From positions 4,093,501 through 4,157,500 of the forward strand of contig NZ_CP106753.1 in the NCBI RefSeq assembly GCF_025642115.1: a stretch of 64,000 nt of DNA. The letters run 5' to 3'. Source of the stretch: Chitiniphilus purpureus (GTDB lineage Bacteria; Pseudomonadota; Gammaproteobacteria; Burkholderiales; Chitinibacteraceae). A program made the position numbers and the translations under genes. A model generated the notes under the pieces. The model was not told where the DNA came from, searched no databases, and saw only the letters and a program-made list of their open reading frames with translations. Shown here in pieces: positions 26,498 to 34,005 of the stretch; positions within the stretch are counted from its first letter, which is position 1, and every line of letters begins with the position of its first letter.

Positions 26498-27951
26498 GCG
26501 AACATCCCATGCAGCCACCAGTCGCCTGCGGTCCGGTCCTGGAAGATCCAGTAGCGCGCACCCGAAGGCCCCTGGGCCACGTAGTAGTCGCGGGTCACGT
26601 CGCCCCCGTCCCACCAGCCCGATTCGATCCGCTCGGCACGCCCCAGGCAACGCAGCGGCTCGCCATGCCAGGGCAGCTCATCGCGCAGCGGCAGGCGACG
26701 CGGCGCCGGCAGCAGCCAGCCCGGCCGCATGCCCAGCGGCAGCGGGCTGCTCGTGGTGCCTGGTGCCACCTCGGCCCAGGCGCGCTCGGGCCGGTGGTCC
26801 GGCACCGTGGCCACGCCGCATACCGCGTCCGCACCCAGGCGGGCCGCCATACGGTCCAGCAGCAGGGTCGGCATGCCCTGCCCATGCTGCGCGCCGAACA
26901 GATGCTGCGGCCGGCCGTCGAGCGGATGCAGCGCTTCGGCCAGCAGGGTGACCGACGCAGCCGGCGCGGCCAGCCGCTCGCGCGCCATCCGCTCACGTAC
27001 GATGGCCAGCCAGGCGGCTGCGTCGCGCAACGGCCGGCCAGCACTGATCGTGACGGCAGTGGGTGCATGCATTTCATGGGTGAAGCGAAAGACCACCGTC
27101 TGCACGCCAAGCCCGCGCCCGGACAGGAACGCCTCCTGTGCCGCGAGCAGCCGTTGGGCCAGCATGAGAAAGACCGGCACCGTCTCGACCGGCCAATCCA
27201 GATCGATCGTGCGTTCGAAACGGTCAGGTGCGACAAAGACCGGGCGCGGATCGGGCAAGGCACCGAGGGCCCGCTCCAGCAGCAGCGGCAGCGTGCGCCC
27301 CGCACGCCGGGCCAGCCCCGCCCGCGGCAATGCCAGCACATCGCCCAGGCGGCGCAGCCCCAGTTGCTGCAGGGTTTGCGCCTGCGCCGGGGCCAACGGC
27401 AATACCGTCAGCGGCAACGGCGCCAGCACGGCATGCAGCAGGTCGGCCTGCAGTACCGGCTCGACCCGGCCCTGGCATGCCAGCCACTGCGCCGCCAGCG
27501 GCGTGGGCGCCACCGCGCTGGTCACGGCATAGCCCTGTGCCTGGGCGCCGCTTTCCACCTCGCCACGCAATCGTGCGAGGCCGCCGAAATAGGCCAGGCA
27601 GCCACCGATCTCCAACAGCAGGGTATCAGGCTCGGCCAGCACCACGGTCGGCGTGAAGCGCAATGCCCAGCCAGCCAGTTGGGCCAGCGCCGCCGCCTCG
27701 GCCTGCGGATTGCGCCGATGGATCACCAGCTGGTTGACCAATGCCAGCGCCGCCGAGAGCTTCATATCCGGCTGCAGCCCGAGGCTGGCGGCCAGCGCGT
27801 CGGCCAGCACCAGCCGCTCGCCGCGCCCCTGGCTTGCCACCACGATGCGCGGGCGCACCGCCGGGATGGCATCAGAATCCGGGCAGGCGGGCGGTGGAGG
27901 CGGGAACACATCCAGCGCCAGCCGGGGCAGATGCAACGCCAGCCAAAGCAT
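26494..27951 (-). CDS. imuB: ImuB, Y-family polymerase-like mutasome protein
   Basis: 485 residues from ATG 27951 (MLWLALHLPRLAL), with GAGG 6 bases upstream; an ATG four codons earlier (27963) is also possible. The start overlaps the 3' end of imuA by about 80 bases. The middle has the Y-family helix-hairpin part (LQQLGLRRLGDVLALPRAGL). ImuB keeps the Y-family fold but lacks catalytic carboxylates, and acts as the adaptor that links DnaE2 to the beta clamp. The C-terminus ends ...GDWWLHGMFA. The stop overlaps the dnaE2 start. Confidence 0.93.
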   Translation of the reverse strand: MLWLALHLPRLALDVFPPPPPACPDSDAIPAVRPRIVVASQGRGERLVLADALAASLGLQPDMKLSAALALVNQLVIHRRNPQAEAAALAQLAGWALRFTPTVVLAEPDTLLLEIGGCLAYFGGLARLRGEVESGAQAQGYAVTSAVAPTPLAAQWLACQGRVEPVLQADLLHAVLAPLPLTVLPLAPAQAQTLQQLGLRRLGDVLALPRAGLARRAGRTLPLLLERALGALPDPRPVFVAPDRFERTIDLDWPVETVPVFLMLAQRLLAAQEAFLSGRGLGVQTVVFRFTHEMHAPTAVTISAGRPLRDAAAWLAIVRERMARERLAAPAASVTLLAEALHPLDGRPQHLFGAQHGQGMPTLLLDRMAARLGADAVCGVATVPDHRPERAWAEVAPGTTSSPLPLGMRPGWLLPAPRRLPLRDELPWHGEPLRCLGRAERIESGWWDGGDVTRDYYVAQGPSGARYWIFQDRTAGDWWLHGMFA

Positions 27952-28594
27952 CGTGAACCTCATCGCGTGAAAGGTCGACCGGCGCGGTCAGCGGCAGACC
28001 GCGCCGCTTGAGCACCCGGATGCGCCAGCCATCCGGCAACCCGGCCACAGCCAGGCGCAGCGGAAACGGCGACGCGGTGGACTGCGCCACCGCATGGCGC
28101 AGCAGGAAGGCCGCAGCAGTGCCCTGGCGCGCGGCCAGTTGCAGGCGCCGCGCAGCCCGATCGGCCAGCATGCCGGCATGCCAGCCCAGCACTGCGCCCG
28201 GAGCCGGATCGGCCAACGCCTGCTCCATCGCCCACATCGCCTCGGCCGGGTTGGCCGGGCGTATCCACACCAGCCGCTCCAGCGCGATGCCGGCCTGCGC
28301 CCATGCCGGCGCATAGGGCGGCCACGGCGGTGCCACCAGCACGACGGAGCGTCCCATGGCCGTCAGCTGCCGCAATGCGGGGAACAGCAGCGTCAGCTCC
28401 CCGTGCCCCGGGCGATGCAGCAACTCGCTCACCTGCCCCACTCCCCAGCCACCGCCCGGCAAGACTCCATCCAGCAAGGCATGGCCGCTGGCCAGCACCG
28501 GCCCCGCCACGCCATCGGCACCGCGCCACAGCGCAGGATGGGGCAACAGCGACTGCAGGCCCGGCCGGGCCTCCAAGGGAAGCGGAGCATTCAT
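27872..28594 (-). CDS. imuA: ImuA, RecA-like mutasome protein
   Basis: 240 residues from ATG 28594. An upstream in-frame ATG lies inside the -10 box of the promoter at 28623-28650 and can be excluded. The sequence has GHALLDGVLPGGGWGVGQVSE, matching the RecA/SulA-like ImuA family, and VVLVAPPWPPYAPAW. The usual function is to promote damage-induced mutagenesis together with ImuB and DnaE2. It is the first gene of a four-gene operon; its 3' end overlaps imuB. No lexA gene accompanies it here, unlike some cassettes. Confidence 0.92.
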   Translation of the reverse strand: MNAPLPLEARPGLQSLLPHPALWRGADGVAGPVLASGHALLDGVLPGGGWGVGQVSELLHRPGHGELTLLFPALRQLTAMGRSVVLVAPPWPPYAPAWAQAGIALERLVWIRPANPAEAMWAMEQALADPAPGAVLGWHAGMLADRAARRLQLAARQGTAAAFLLRHAVAQSTASPFPLRLAVAGLPDGWRIRVLKRRGLPLTAPVDLSRDEVHDALAGVASAPAGAGCVPASTARLPGF

Positions 28595-28622
28595 GGCACC
28601 CACTCTCGGCAAGAATGATCCC

Positions 28623-28650
28623 ATTGTATAGAACGAACGTTCTACATCAA
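28623..28650 (-). promoter_or_regulatory. imuA promoter with LexA-like operator filling the spacer
   Basis: On the minus strand the -35 TTGATG and the -10 TACAAT are separated by exactly 16 bases, and those 16 bases are the inverted repeat TAGAACGTTCGTTCTA (7-bp arms, 2-base centre). The GAAC-N4-GTTC core resembles LexA boxes of the GAAC...GTTC type. A repressor bound there would block RNA polymerase directly. The transcript would start near 28615 and give a leader of ~20 bases before the imuA ATG. Confidence 0.75.
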
Positions 28651-29115
28651 ACCCAAAAGCCGCACAGCCGACGGAATGCACCATGCATTGCGGGCTGATC
28701 GCGCGTTCGCCGTGCCTCCAAGGCAGGCCCCGGATGGCCTTGGCAACGCCCAATGTACACAAGCCGTGCTGCAGTCCGGATGGCAGCACCGTCCCCTTGG
28801 GCGCCCCCTCTGCCAGGGACAACCGACCGGACAGATGCCAAGGCCACCGGGCCGTGCCAGCATCAGGCTGCCACCAGATCCGCCGCGCGATGCAGCAGCC
28901 AGGCACCGCCGCCCACCATCCGCACAGCCCCCAAGCAGCGCGGACATCCGGAAACACGATGGGCTGGCCTGTGCGCAGTGGCGGGCCGTACGGCAGGCCT
29001 GGTCCGCACGCCACGGCCGGAAGGCATGGGGCAAGTGAAGCCAAGCGCAGCGAACAAGACCCGGCGCAGCGGCCCTGGCACGCAGCGCGACGTCGCCAGG
29101 GACTGTGGATGTCTC
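28651..29115. other. Intergenic region between argD and imuA
   Basis: 465 bases lying downstream of argD and upstream of the imuA promoter. Open frames exist on both strands, as expected at this GC content, but none has a binding site, a recognisable motif or natural composition. I see no terminator or RNA gene in it. Confidence 0.5.
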
Positions 29116-30297
29116 TCAGGCAGCCTGCCGGCGGCTGCCCAATGCAGCATCCAGCAGCGCCAGTCCCTGGTCGATCTCGGCCGCGGTGCTGTTCAGTGCC
29201 GGCATCATCCGTACGCAGGACGGGCGCGGTGCATTGAGCAGCAGACCCTTGGCCCGCGCCAGTTCCACCACAGCCAGTGCATCGCATCCAGGTAACACGA
29301 GTGCCTGCAACAGGCCGATGCCGCGCACCTCGCCCAGGCCGTACCGCGCCGAGAGGCCGGCAAGACCCGCCGCCAGTTGCGCGCCGCGTTCGGCCACATT
29401 GGCCAGGAACGCCGGCTGCGCCAGGATCTCGAGCACGTCCAGCGCCACCGCGCAGGCCAGTGGCGCACCGGAGAAGGTGCCGCCCTGGTCGCCGGGTTCG
29501 AAGCAGCAGCAATCGCGCCTTGCCAGCAGCGCCGACAGCGGCACCCCGGCGGCCAGCCCCTTGCCCAGCGTCATGATGTCCGGCTGCACCCGGTAGTGCT
29601 GCGCGGCGAACAGCGTCCCCAAGCGGCCGCAGCCGGTCTGCACTTCATCGAAGATCAGCAGCAGGCCGTGCTCGTCGCACAGCGCCCGCAACCCGGCGAT
29701 GAAATCCGGACTGGCCGGGATGACACCGCCTTCGCCTTGCACCGGCTCCAGCATCACGGCCACGGTGGCGGGGCCGATCAACGCAGCCACGCTGTCCAGG
29801 TCATTGAAGCGCGCCTTGGGAAAACCCGGTACCTGCGGCGGGTAGTAGTCGGCCCAGCCCGGCTTGCCGGTGGCGGACATGGTGGCCAGCGTGCGGCCGT
29901 GGTAGCCGTTGTCGAAGGTGATGATCTCGTAGGCGCCGCCCTTGTTGAGCCGACCCCACTTGCGGGCGAGCTTGATCGCGCCTTCGTTGGCTTCGGCCCC
30001 CGAATTGATGAAAAAGACCTGGTCCAGCCCACTGAGCGCCGTCAGCCGCCCCGCCAGCTGCAACAGCGGCCGGCTGTAGTAGGCCGGGCTCAGGTTGAGC
30101 AGCGTCGAAGCCTGCCGCGCCAGCGCCACGGTGACCACATCGGGCGAATGGCCAAGCGCGTTGACCGCCCAGCCCTGGACCCAATCCAGGTAGGCCAGGC
30201 CGACCTCGTCGTAAAGGTAGGCGCCGCGGCCACGCACGAAAACCTGCGGCGGGCGGATCACGGTGTTCATCAAGGCGTGCGTGGCTGGGGCAGACAT
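29116..30297 (-). CDS. argD: Acetylornithine aminotransferase family (ArgD)
   Basis: 393 residues from ATG 30297 with AGGAG upstream. It is a class III PLP aminotransferase: FFINSGAEANEGAIKLARKW, FDNGYHGRTLATMSATG, VMLEPVQGEGG, LIFDEVQTGCGRLG, and the PLP-lysine in MTLGKGLAAGVPLSAL. The length and these motifs fit ArgD, which makes N-acetylornithine in arginine synthesis and can also act in lysine synthesis. Related succinylornithine or other omega-aminotransferases cannot be excluded. A strong terminator-like hairpin stands 34 bases before its start. Confidence 0.85.
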   Translation of the reverse strand: MSAPATHALMNTVIRPPQVFVRGRGAYLYDEVGLAYLDWVQGWAVNALGHSPDVVTVALARQASTLLNLSPAYYSRPLLQLAGRLTALSGLDQVFFINSGAEANEGAIKLARKWGRLNKGGAYEIITFDNGYHGRTLATMSATGKPGWADYYPPQVPGFPKARFNDLDSVAALIGPATVAVMLEPVQGEGGVIPASPDFIAGLRALCDEHGLLLIFDEVQTGCGRLGTLFAAQHYRVQPDIMTLGKGLAAGVPLSALLARRDCCCFEPGDQGGTFSGAPLACAVALDVLEILAQPAFLANVAERGAQLAAGLAGLSARYGLGEVRGIGLLQALVLPGCDALAVVELARAKGLLLNAPRPSCVRMMPALNSTAAEIDQGLALLDAALGSRRQAA

Positions 30298-30330
30298 ATC
30301 GACAGGCTCCTGGACAGGGGTTGGCAAAGG

Positions 30331-30371
30331 CACAAAAACAAACAGGGCCACGGTGTGTGCCGTGGCCCTGT
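30331..30371 (-). terminator. Strong terminator between bphO and argD
   Basis: On the minus strand a perfect 12-bp stem (ACAGGGCCACGG/CCGTGGCCCTGT) with a 6-base loop is followed by TTGTTTTTGTG. It ends the bacteriophytochrome operon and also sits in the region just before argD, so it could act as an attenuator if argD is transcribed from further upstream. Confidence 0.85.
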
Positions 30372-30404
30372 GCGGGGAAGAAGCGGGAATTCGGGGGGAG
30401 ATCG

Positions 30405-30515
30405 CTACGGGCTGCCCCCGGTCTTCCGGCCCGTCCGCGACGCGCCACGACCGGCCCAGGCTCGGGCTCGTGCGGCGAGACGACGTTGCGAAAGCAGGTG
30501 GGGGTGCGCGTTCAT
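30405..30515 (-). CDS. Possible 36-residue Arg-rich leader or small ORF
   Basis: ATG 30515 overlaps the bphO stop (ATGA), and the frame runs 36 codons to TAG. It contains seven Arg codons, including QRRLAARARAW, and ends 33 bases before the strong hairpin at 30331-30371. Position and composition could fit an arginine-sensing leader for argD, but GC-rich random frames are also rich in Arg. Treat as speculative. Confidence 0.2.
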   Translation of the reverse strand: MNAHPHLLSQRRLAARARAWAGRGASRTGRKTGGSP

Positions 30516-31108
30516 GGAATCGATCTTGCAAGCCGGGCGTCGGCGTTGTCAACCATCTCTTGCGCGGCCAGCCGGCCGGCCCGGGCAAAGCACTCGAAGG
30601 CACGGCAGGCAGCCTCGCACAGTGCCGCCAGCGGCATGCGCCCCGCAGTGCCTTCCAACTGGCCAAGGAACGTCGGCCAGAGCGGCTGGCCCGCACCGTG
30701 GGTCAGGTAGGCGCTGGCCGCGGTCAGCTCCGGCATCCCGGCCACCCGGCGCGCCAGCAGCGCACCGCCCAGCCGCGAGCCTTCCAGCGTATAGAGCGTG
30801 CCCCAGCAGGCGGCCGCATCGGCGCAGCGGTAGTCCAGCGGCGCCGGCACGACCAGCCCCAGCCGGCGCAGATCCTGCGCCAGCGCAAACCGCCGGCGCC
30901 GCTGCGGCCAATCGGGCAGGAGCCGCGCCACGCCGGCCGCCTCCAGCGCCAGCTCCAGCGGCCAGACCGCCTGCGCATGCGCGCGGAGGAAGGCACGATA
31001 GCCCTGGTGCGTCTCGAGTGCGAAAACCGAGAACAGGGCATCGACTTCCTGATGGTGCGGCGCGGTGGCACCCCGCAACGCCAGACGCAGCGATGAGGCC
31101 TCGTTCAC
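30512..31108 (-). CDS. bphO: Heme oxygenase for bacteriophytochrome (BphO-like)
   Basis: 198 residues from GTG 31108, which overlaps the stop of the upstream kinase gene (GTGA). The N-terminus LRGATAPHHQEVDALFS fits the proximal-histidine helix of bacterial heme oxygenases (His19). It also has CWGTLYTLEGSRLGGALLAR, the distal-helix signature. It opens heme to biliverdin, the chromophore of the phytochrome encoded three genes upstream in the same operon. This partnership supports the call. The operon ends after it at the terminator 30331-30371. Confidence 0.88.
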   Translation of the reverse strand: MNEASSLRLALRGATAPHHQEVDALFSVFALETHQGYRAFLRAHAQAVWPLELALEAAGVARLLPDWPQRRRRFALAQDLRRLGLVVPAPLDYRCADAAACWGTLYTLEGSRLGGALLARRVAGMPELTAASAYLTHGAGQPLWPTFLGQLEGTAGRMPLAALCEAACRAFECFARAGRLAAQEMVDNADARLARSIP

Positions 31109-33522
31109 TGAGGCCCTTCCTGATGGGCCACAGGGCGTGCCTGCAGCGTGCGCTCGATCCGACGCACCAGCTCGGCCTCGTGGAAGGGCTTTTGCACCAC
31201 GTCGATGCCGGTGAGATCGGCACGCTGCAGATCGGCGTAGCCGCTCAGGAACAGGATGGGGAAACCCGGCCACTGCGCGCGCACCCGACGCGCCAGTTCG
31301 CCGCCGTTCATGCCCGGCATCGCGAAATCGGCCAGCAGCAATTCCACGGTGGAATGCTGCTCCAGCAGCGTGAGCGCCGCCTCGCCGCTGTCGGCCTCGA
31401 GCACCTGGTAGCCCAGCTGCGCCAGCTGCGTCGAGGTCGCCTCGCGTACCGCGGCATCGTCGTCGACCAGCAGCACCGTGCGCGCCGTCACCGGCCCGGT
31501 GCCGGGCGACTCCGCTTCGGGCCGCTGCACTTCGCCGCTGGCGCGCGGCAGGTAGACACTGACCGTGGTGCCCTCGCCCAGCCGGCTGTGGATGCGCACG
31601 CCACCGCCCGATTGCTTGGCAAACCCGTACACCTGCGCCAGCCCCAGGCCCGACCCCTTGCCCGGCTCCTTGGTGGTGAAGAACGGCTCGAAGGCCTTGG
31701 CCATCACTTCCGGCGTCATGCCCGAACCGGAGTCGCCGACCGACAGCACCACGTATTCGCCGGGTTCGGGCTCCTCGGGGCGCAACGGTGGCTGGTTCAA
31801 TGTTTCGTTGGCGGTGCTCAGCCGCAAGGTGCCGCCACTGCGCATCGCATCGCGCGCATTGATGGCCAGGTTGAGCACGATCAGCTCCACCTGGGTGGGA
31901 TCGACCAGCGCCAGCCAGGGTTGCCCGGCCAGTTCGATCTCGATCAGCACGCTGCCGCCCAGCGTGCTGCGCAACAGATCGAGCATGCCTTGGATGGTGG
32001 CGTTCAGATCGAGCACCTGCGGGGCCAGCCGCTGCCGGCGTGAGAACGACAGCAGCTGTCCGGTGAGCTTGGCGCCACGCTCGCCCGCCTCGCGGATGCG
32101 CGCCACGTACTGCAGCAGCTTGTCGGTATCGACACCCTTGCCAATGCCGCGCCCGAGAAAGCTCACGTTGCTGAGCACCACGGTCAGCAGATTGTTGAAA
32201 TCATGCGCGACGCCGGCGGTGAGCTGGCCCACCGCCTCCAGGCGCTGCATCTGCTGCAGCGTCGCCTCGACCCGTTCGCGCTCCTCGATCTGTGCAAGCA
32301 GGGCGCGGTTGGCATAGGCCAGCTCATGCAGCGCCACCTTCTGCAGCGTGATGTCGCGCCCAGCTCCATATACCAACTCGCCTTCGGGCACCGCCGCCCA
32401 GGACAGCCAATGGTAGCTGCCGTCGGCATGCCGGAAACGGTTCTCGAAACGCGAGGTGACCTGGCCGCTCGCCAGCCGCGCGGCCTCCTCCAGCGTCGCG
32501 GCGTAGTCCTCGGGATGCACGAAGTCCACCAGCTGCCGGCCGAGCAGGTCCTCGTCCCGCCAGCCCAGGGTGTCAAGCCAGGCCGGATTCACCGCCACCA
32601 CCTGGGTATCGTGGCGCGCCACCACCAGCAGGTCACGCGACAGCTGCCAGGTGCGGTCACGCTCGCGCGTGCGCTCCTCGACGCGCCGCTCCAGCTCGGC
32701 GTTCATGTCGTGCATCGCCTGGTCGGCCTGCTTGCGCTCGGTGATGTCCTGCAGCACGCCGGTGAAATGCACGCAGCGTCCCTGCTCGAAGAACGCCTGG
32801 CCGCGCGTCACCACCCAGTGCAATGCACCGCCCGGGGTGACGATGCGGTATTCGGCGATATACGCCTTGCGGTTGTCCTGGCTGATCGCCTCGGCCACCA
32901 GCGCATCGATGCGCGGCAGATCGTCCGGATGGATCGCGCTGCGGAAGGTCTCGAGCGTGACCTCGGCATCCGGCTCGACACCGAACATGGCACGGCAACG
33001 CCTGTCCCAGGTGAGCGTGCCGCTCTGTGGCTCGTAGTCCCACATGCCCAGCTGCGCCGCCTCCACCGCGAGGCGGGTATTGAGTTCGCTGGTGCGCAAC
33101 GCATTGGCCATGCGCCTTCGCTCGGTGCGCTCGTTGGCGATCAGCAGGGCACGCTCCACCGCCTTGGGCAACAGCTTGAGGCTTTGCTTGAGCACGTAGT
33201 CGGTCGCGCCCTCGCGCATCATGTTGACTGCGTGCTCCTCACCCGACACCCCGGAGACGAAGATGAACGGCACCTCGGGCACCATTTCCAGCGCGATGTG
33301 CAGCGCCTGTTCACCCGAGAAACCGGGCAACAGGAAGTCGGACAGGATCAGGTCGAAATCGCGGCGCGCCAGCGCGGCACACAGGTCGACCTCGCCGGCG
33401 ACCAGCACCCAGTCAATCAGATAACCAGCACGCTCCAGCTCCACCAGCAACAGCTCGGCATCGCGGGCGTCGTCCTCGATCAACAGCAGCGCGATCGGCT
33501 GCGGCAGTGCCGGTTTTCTCAT
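31105..33522 (-). CDS. Hybrid kinase REC-PAS-PAS-HisKA-HATPase-REC
   Basis: 805 residues. The ATG overlaps the stop of the response regulator gene (ATGA). An N-terminal receiver has Asp62 (LILSDFLLPGFSG). Two PAS domains with PAC tails follow (GVLQDITERKQ and GAGRDITLQK), then the His block VGQLTAGVAHDFNNLLTVV, the HATPase (GKGSGLGLAQVYGFAKQSGG) and a C-terminal receiver with LLLADFAMPGMNGGEL. No membrane segment is present, so it is cytoplasmic. As third gene of the phytochrome operon it probably takes phosphate through its first receiver and carries the light signal on. Confidence 0.92.
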   Translation of the reverse strand: MRKPALPQPIALLLIEDDARDAELLLVELERAGYLIDWVLVAGEVDLCAALARRDFDLILSDFLLPGFSGEQALHIALEMVPEVPFIFVSGVSGEEHAVNMMREGATDYVLKQSLKLLPKAVERALLIANERTERRRMANALRTSELNTRLAVEAAQLGMWDYEPQSGTLTWDRRCRAMFGVEPDAEVTLETFRSAIHPDDLPRIDALVAEAISQDNRKAYIAEYRIVTPGGALHWVVTRGQAFFEQGRCVHFTGVLQDITERKQADQAMHDMNAELERRVEERTRERDRTWQLSRDLLVVARHDTQVVAVNPAWLDTLGWRDEDLLGRQLVDFVHPEDYAATLEEAARLASGQVTSRFENRFRHADGSYHWLSWAAVPEGELVYGAGRDITLQKVALHELAYANRALLAQIEERERVEATLQQMQRLEAVGQLTAGVAHDFNNLLTVVLSNVSFLGRGIGKGVDTDKLLQYVARIREAGERGAKLTGQLLSFSRRQRLAPQVLDLNATIQGMLDLLRSTLGGSVLIEIELAGQPWLALVDPTQVELIVLNLAINARDAMRSGGTLRLSTANETLNQPPLRPEEPEPGEYVVLSVGDSGSGMTPEVMAKAFEPFFTTKEPGKGSGLGLAQVYGFAKQSGGGVRIHSRLGEGTTVSVYLPRASGEVQRPEAESPGTGPVTARTVLLVDDDAAVREATSTQLAQLGYQVLEADSGEAALTLLEQHSTVELLLADFAMPGMNGGELARRVRAQWPGFPILFLSGYADLQRADLTGIDVVQKPFHEAELVRRIERTLQARPVAHQEGPQ

Positions 33523-34004
33523 TTGGCCTCTTCTTGCCGCTCCTGCACCCGGCGGCTGGTGCCCAGCCGCATCGAACCGGGCGGCGGCTCGTTGAGCACG
33601 GCCCAGAAGATGCCCAGCTCGGAGATCGCGGCGACGAAATCGCGGAACTCCACCGGTTTGACCACATAGGCATTCACGCCCAGTTGGTAGGCGCTGGCCA
33701 GATCAGGTTCCTCGCGCGACGAGGTGAGCATCACCGTGGGCACGCTGCGCAGCTCTTCAGCGTCGCGCACGATCTTGAGCACCTCCAGGCCGTTGAGCTT
33801 GGGCAGCTTCAGATCGAGCAGGATCACCGCAGGATTGCCGTCGGGCCGCGCGGCATACAGGCCGCGGCGGAACAGATAGTCGACCGCCTCGGCGCCGTCG
33901 CGCACCACGATCACCTCGTTGGCAAGCTGGCTGCGCTCCAGCGCCACCAGCGTCAGTTCCAGGTCATTGGGATTGTCTTCGACCAGCAGAATCGGTTTGA
34001 GCAC
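33519..34004 (-). CDS. Rcp1-type response regulator of the phytochrome
   Basis: 161 residues from GTG 34004, chosen because GGAGG lies 6 bases upstream; it starts one base past the bphP stop. The receiver has ILLVEDNPNDLELTLVALER, the acceptor Asp in VILLDLKLPKLNG, VMLTSSREEPD and YVVKPVEF. The insert after the first helix and the LLDLKLPKLNG block are typical of Rcp1-like regulators that serve cyanobacterial and bacterial phytochromes. There is no output domain. It is probably the direct phosphate acceptor of BphP. Confidence 0.92.
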   Translation of the reverse strand: MLKPILLVEDNPNDLELTLVALERSQLANEVIVVRDGAEAVDYLFRRGLYAARPDGNPAVILLDLKLPKLNGLEVLKIVRDAEELRSVPTVMLTSSREEPDLASAYQLGVNAYVVKPVEFRDFVAAISELGIFWAVLNEPPPGSMRLGTSRRVQERQEEAK

Positions 34005-34005
34005 G

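Noticed and set aside
28676..29038. 120-codon plus-strand frame in the argD-imuA gap
   Set aside because: No binding site, no motif, Pro/Arg/His-rich composition typical of random GC-rich sequence.
29377..32043. 888-codon plus-strand open frame
   Set aside because: Crosses three well supported minus-strand genes (argD, bphO, hybrid kinase) and has shadow-like composition.
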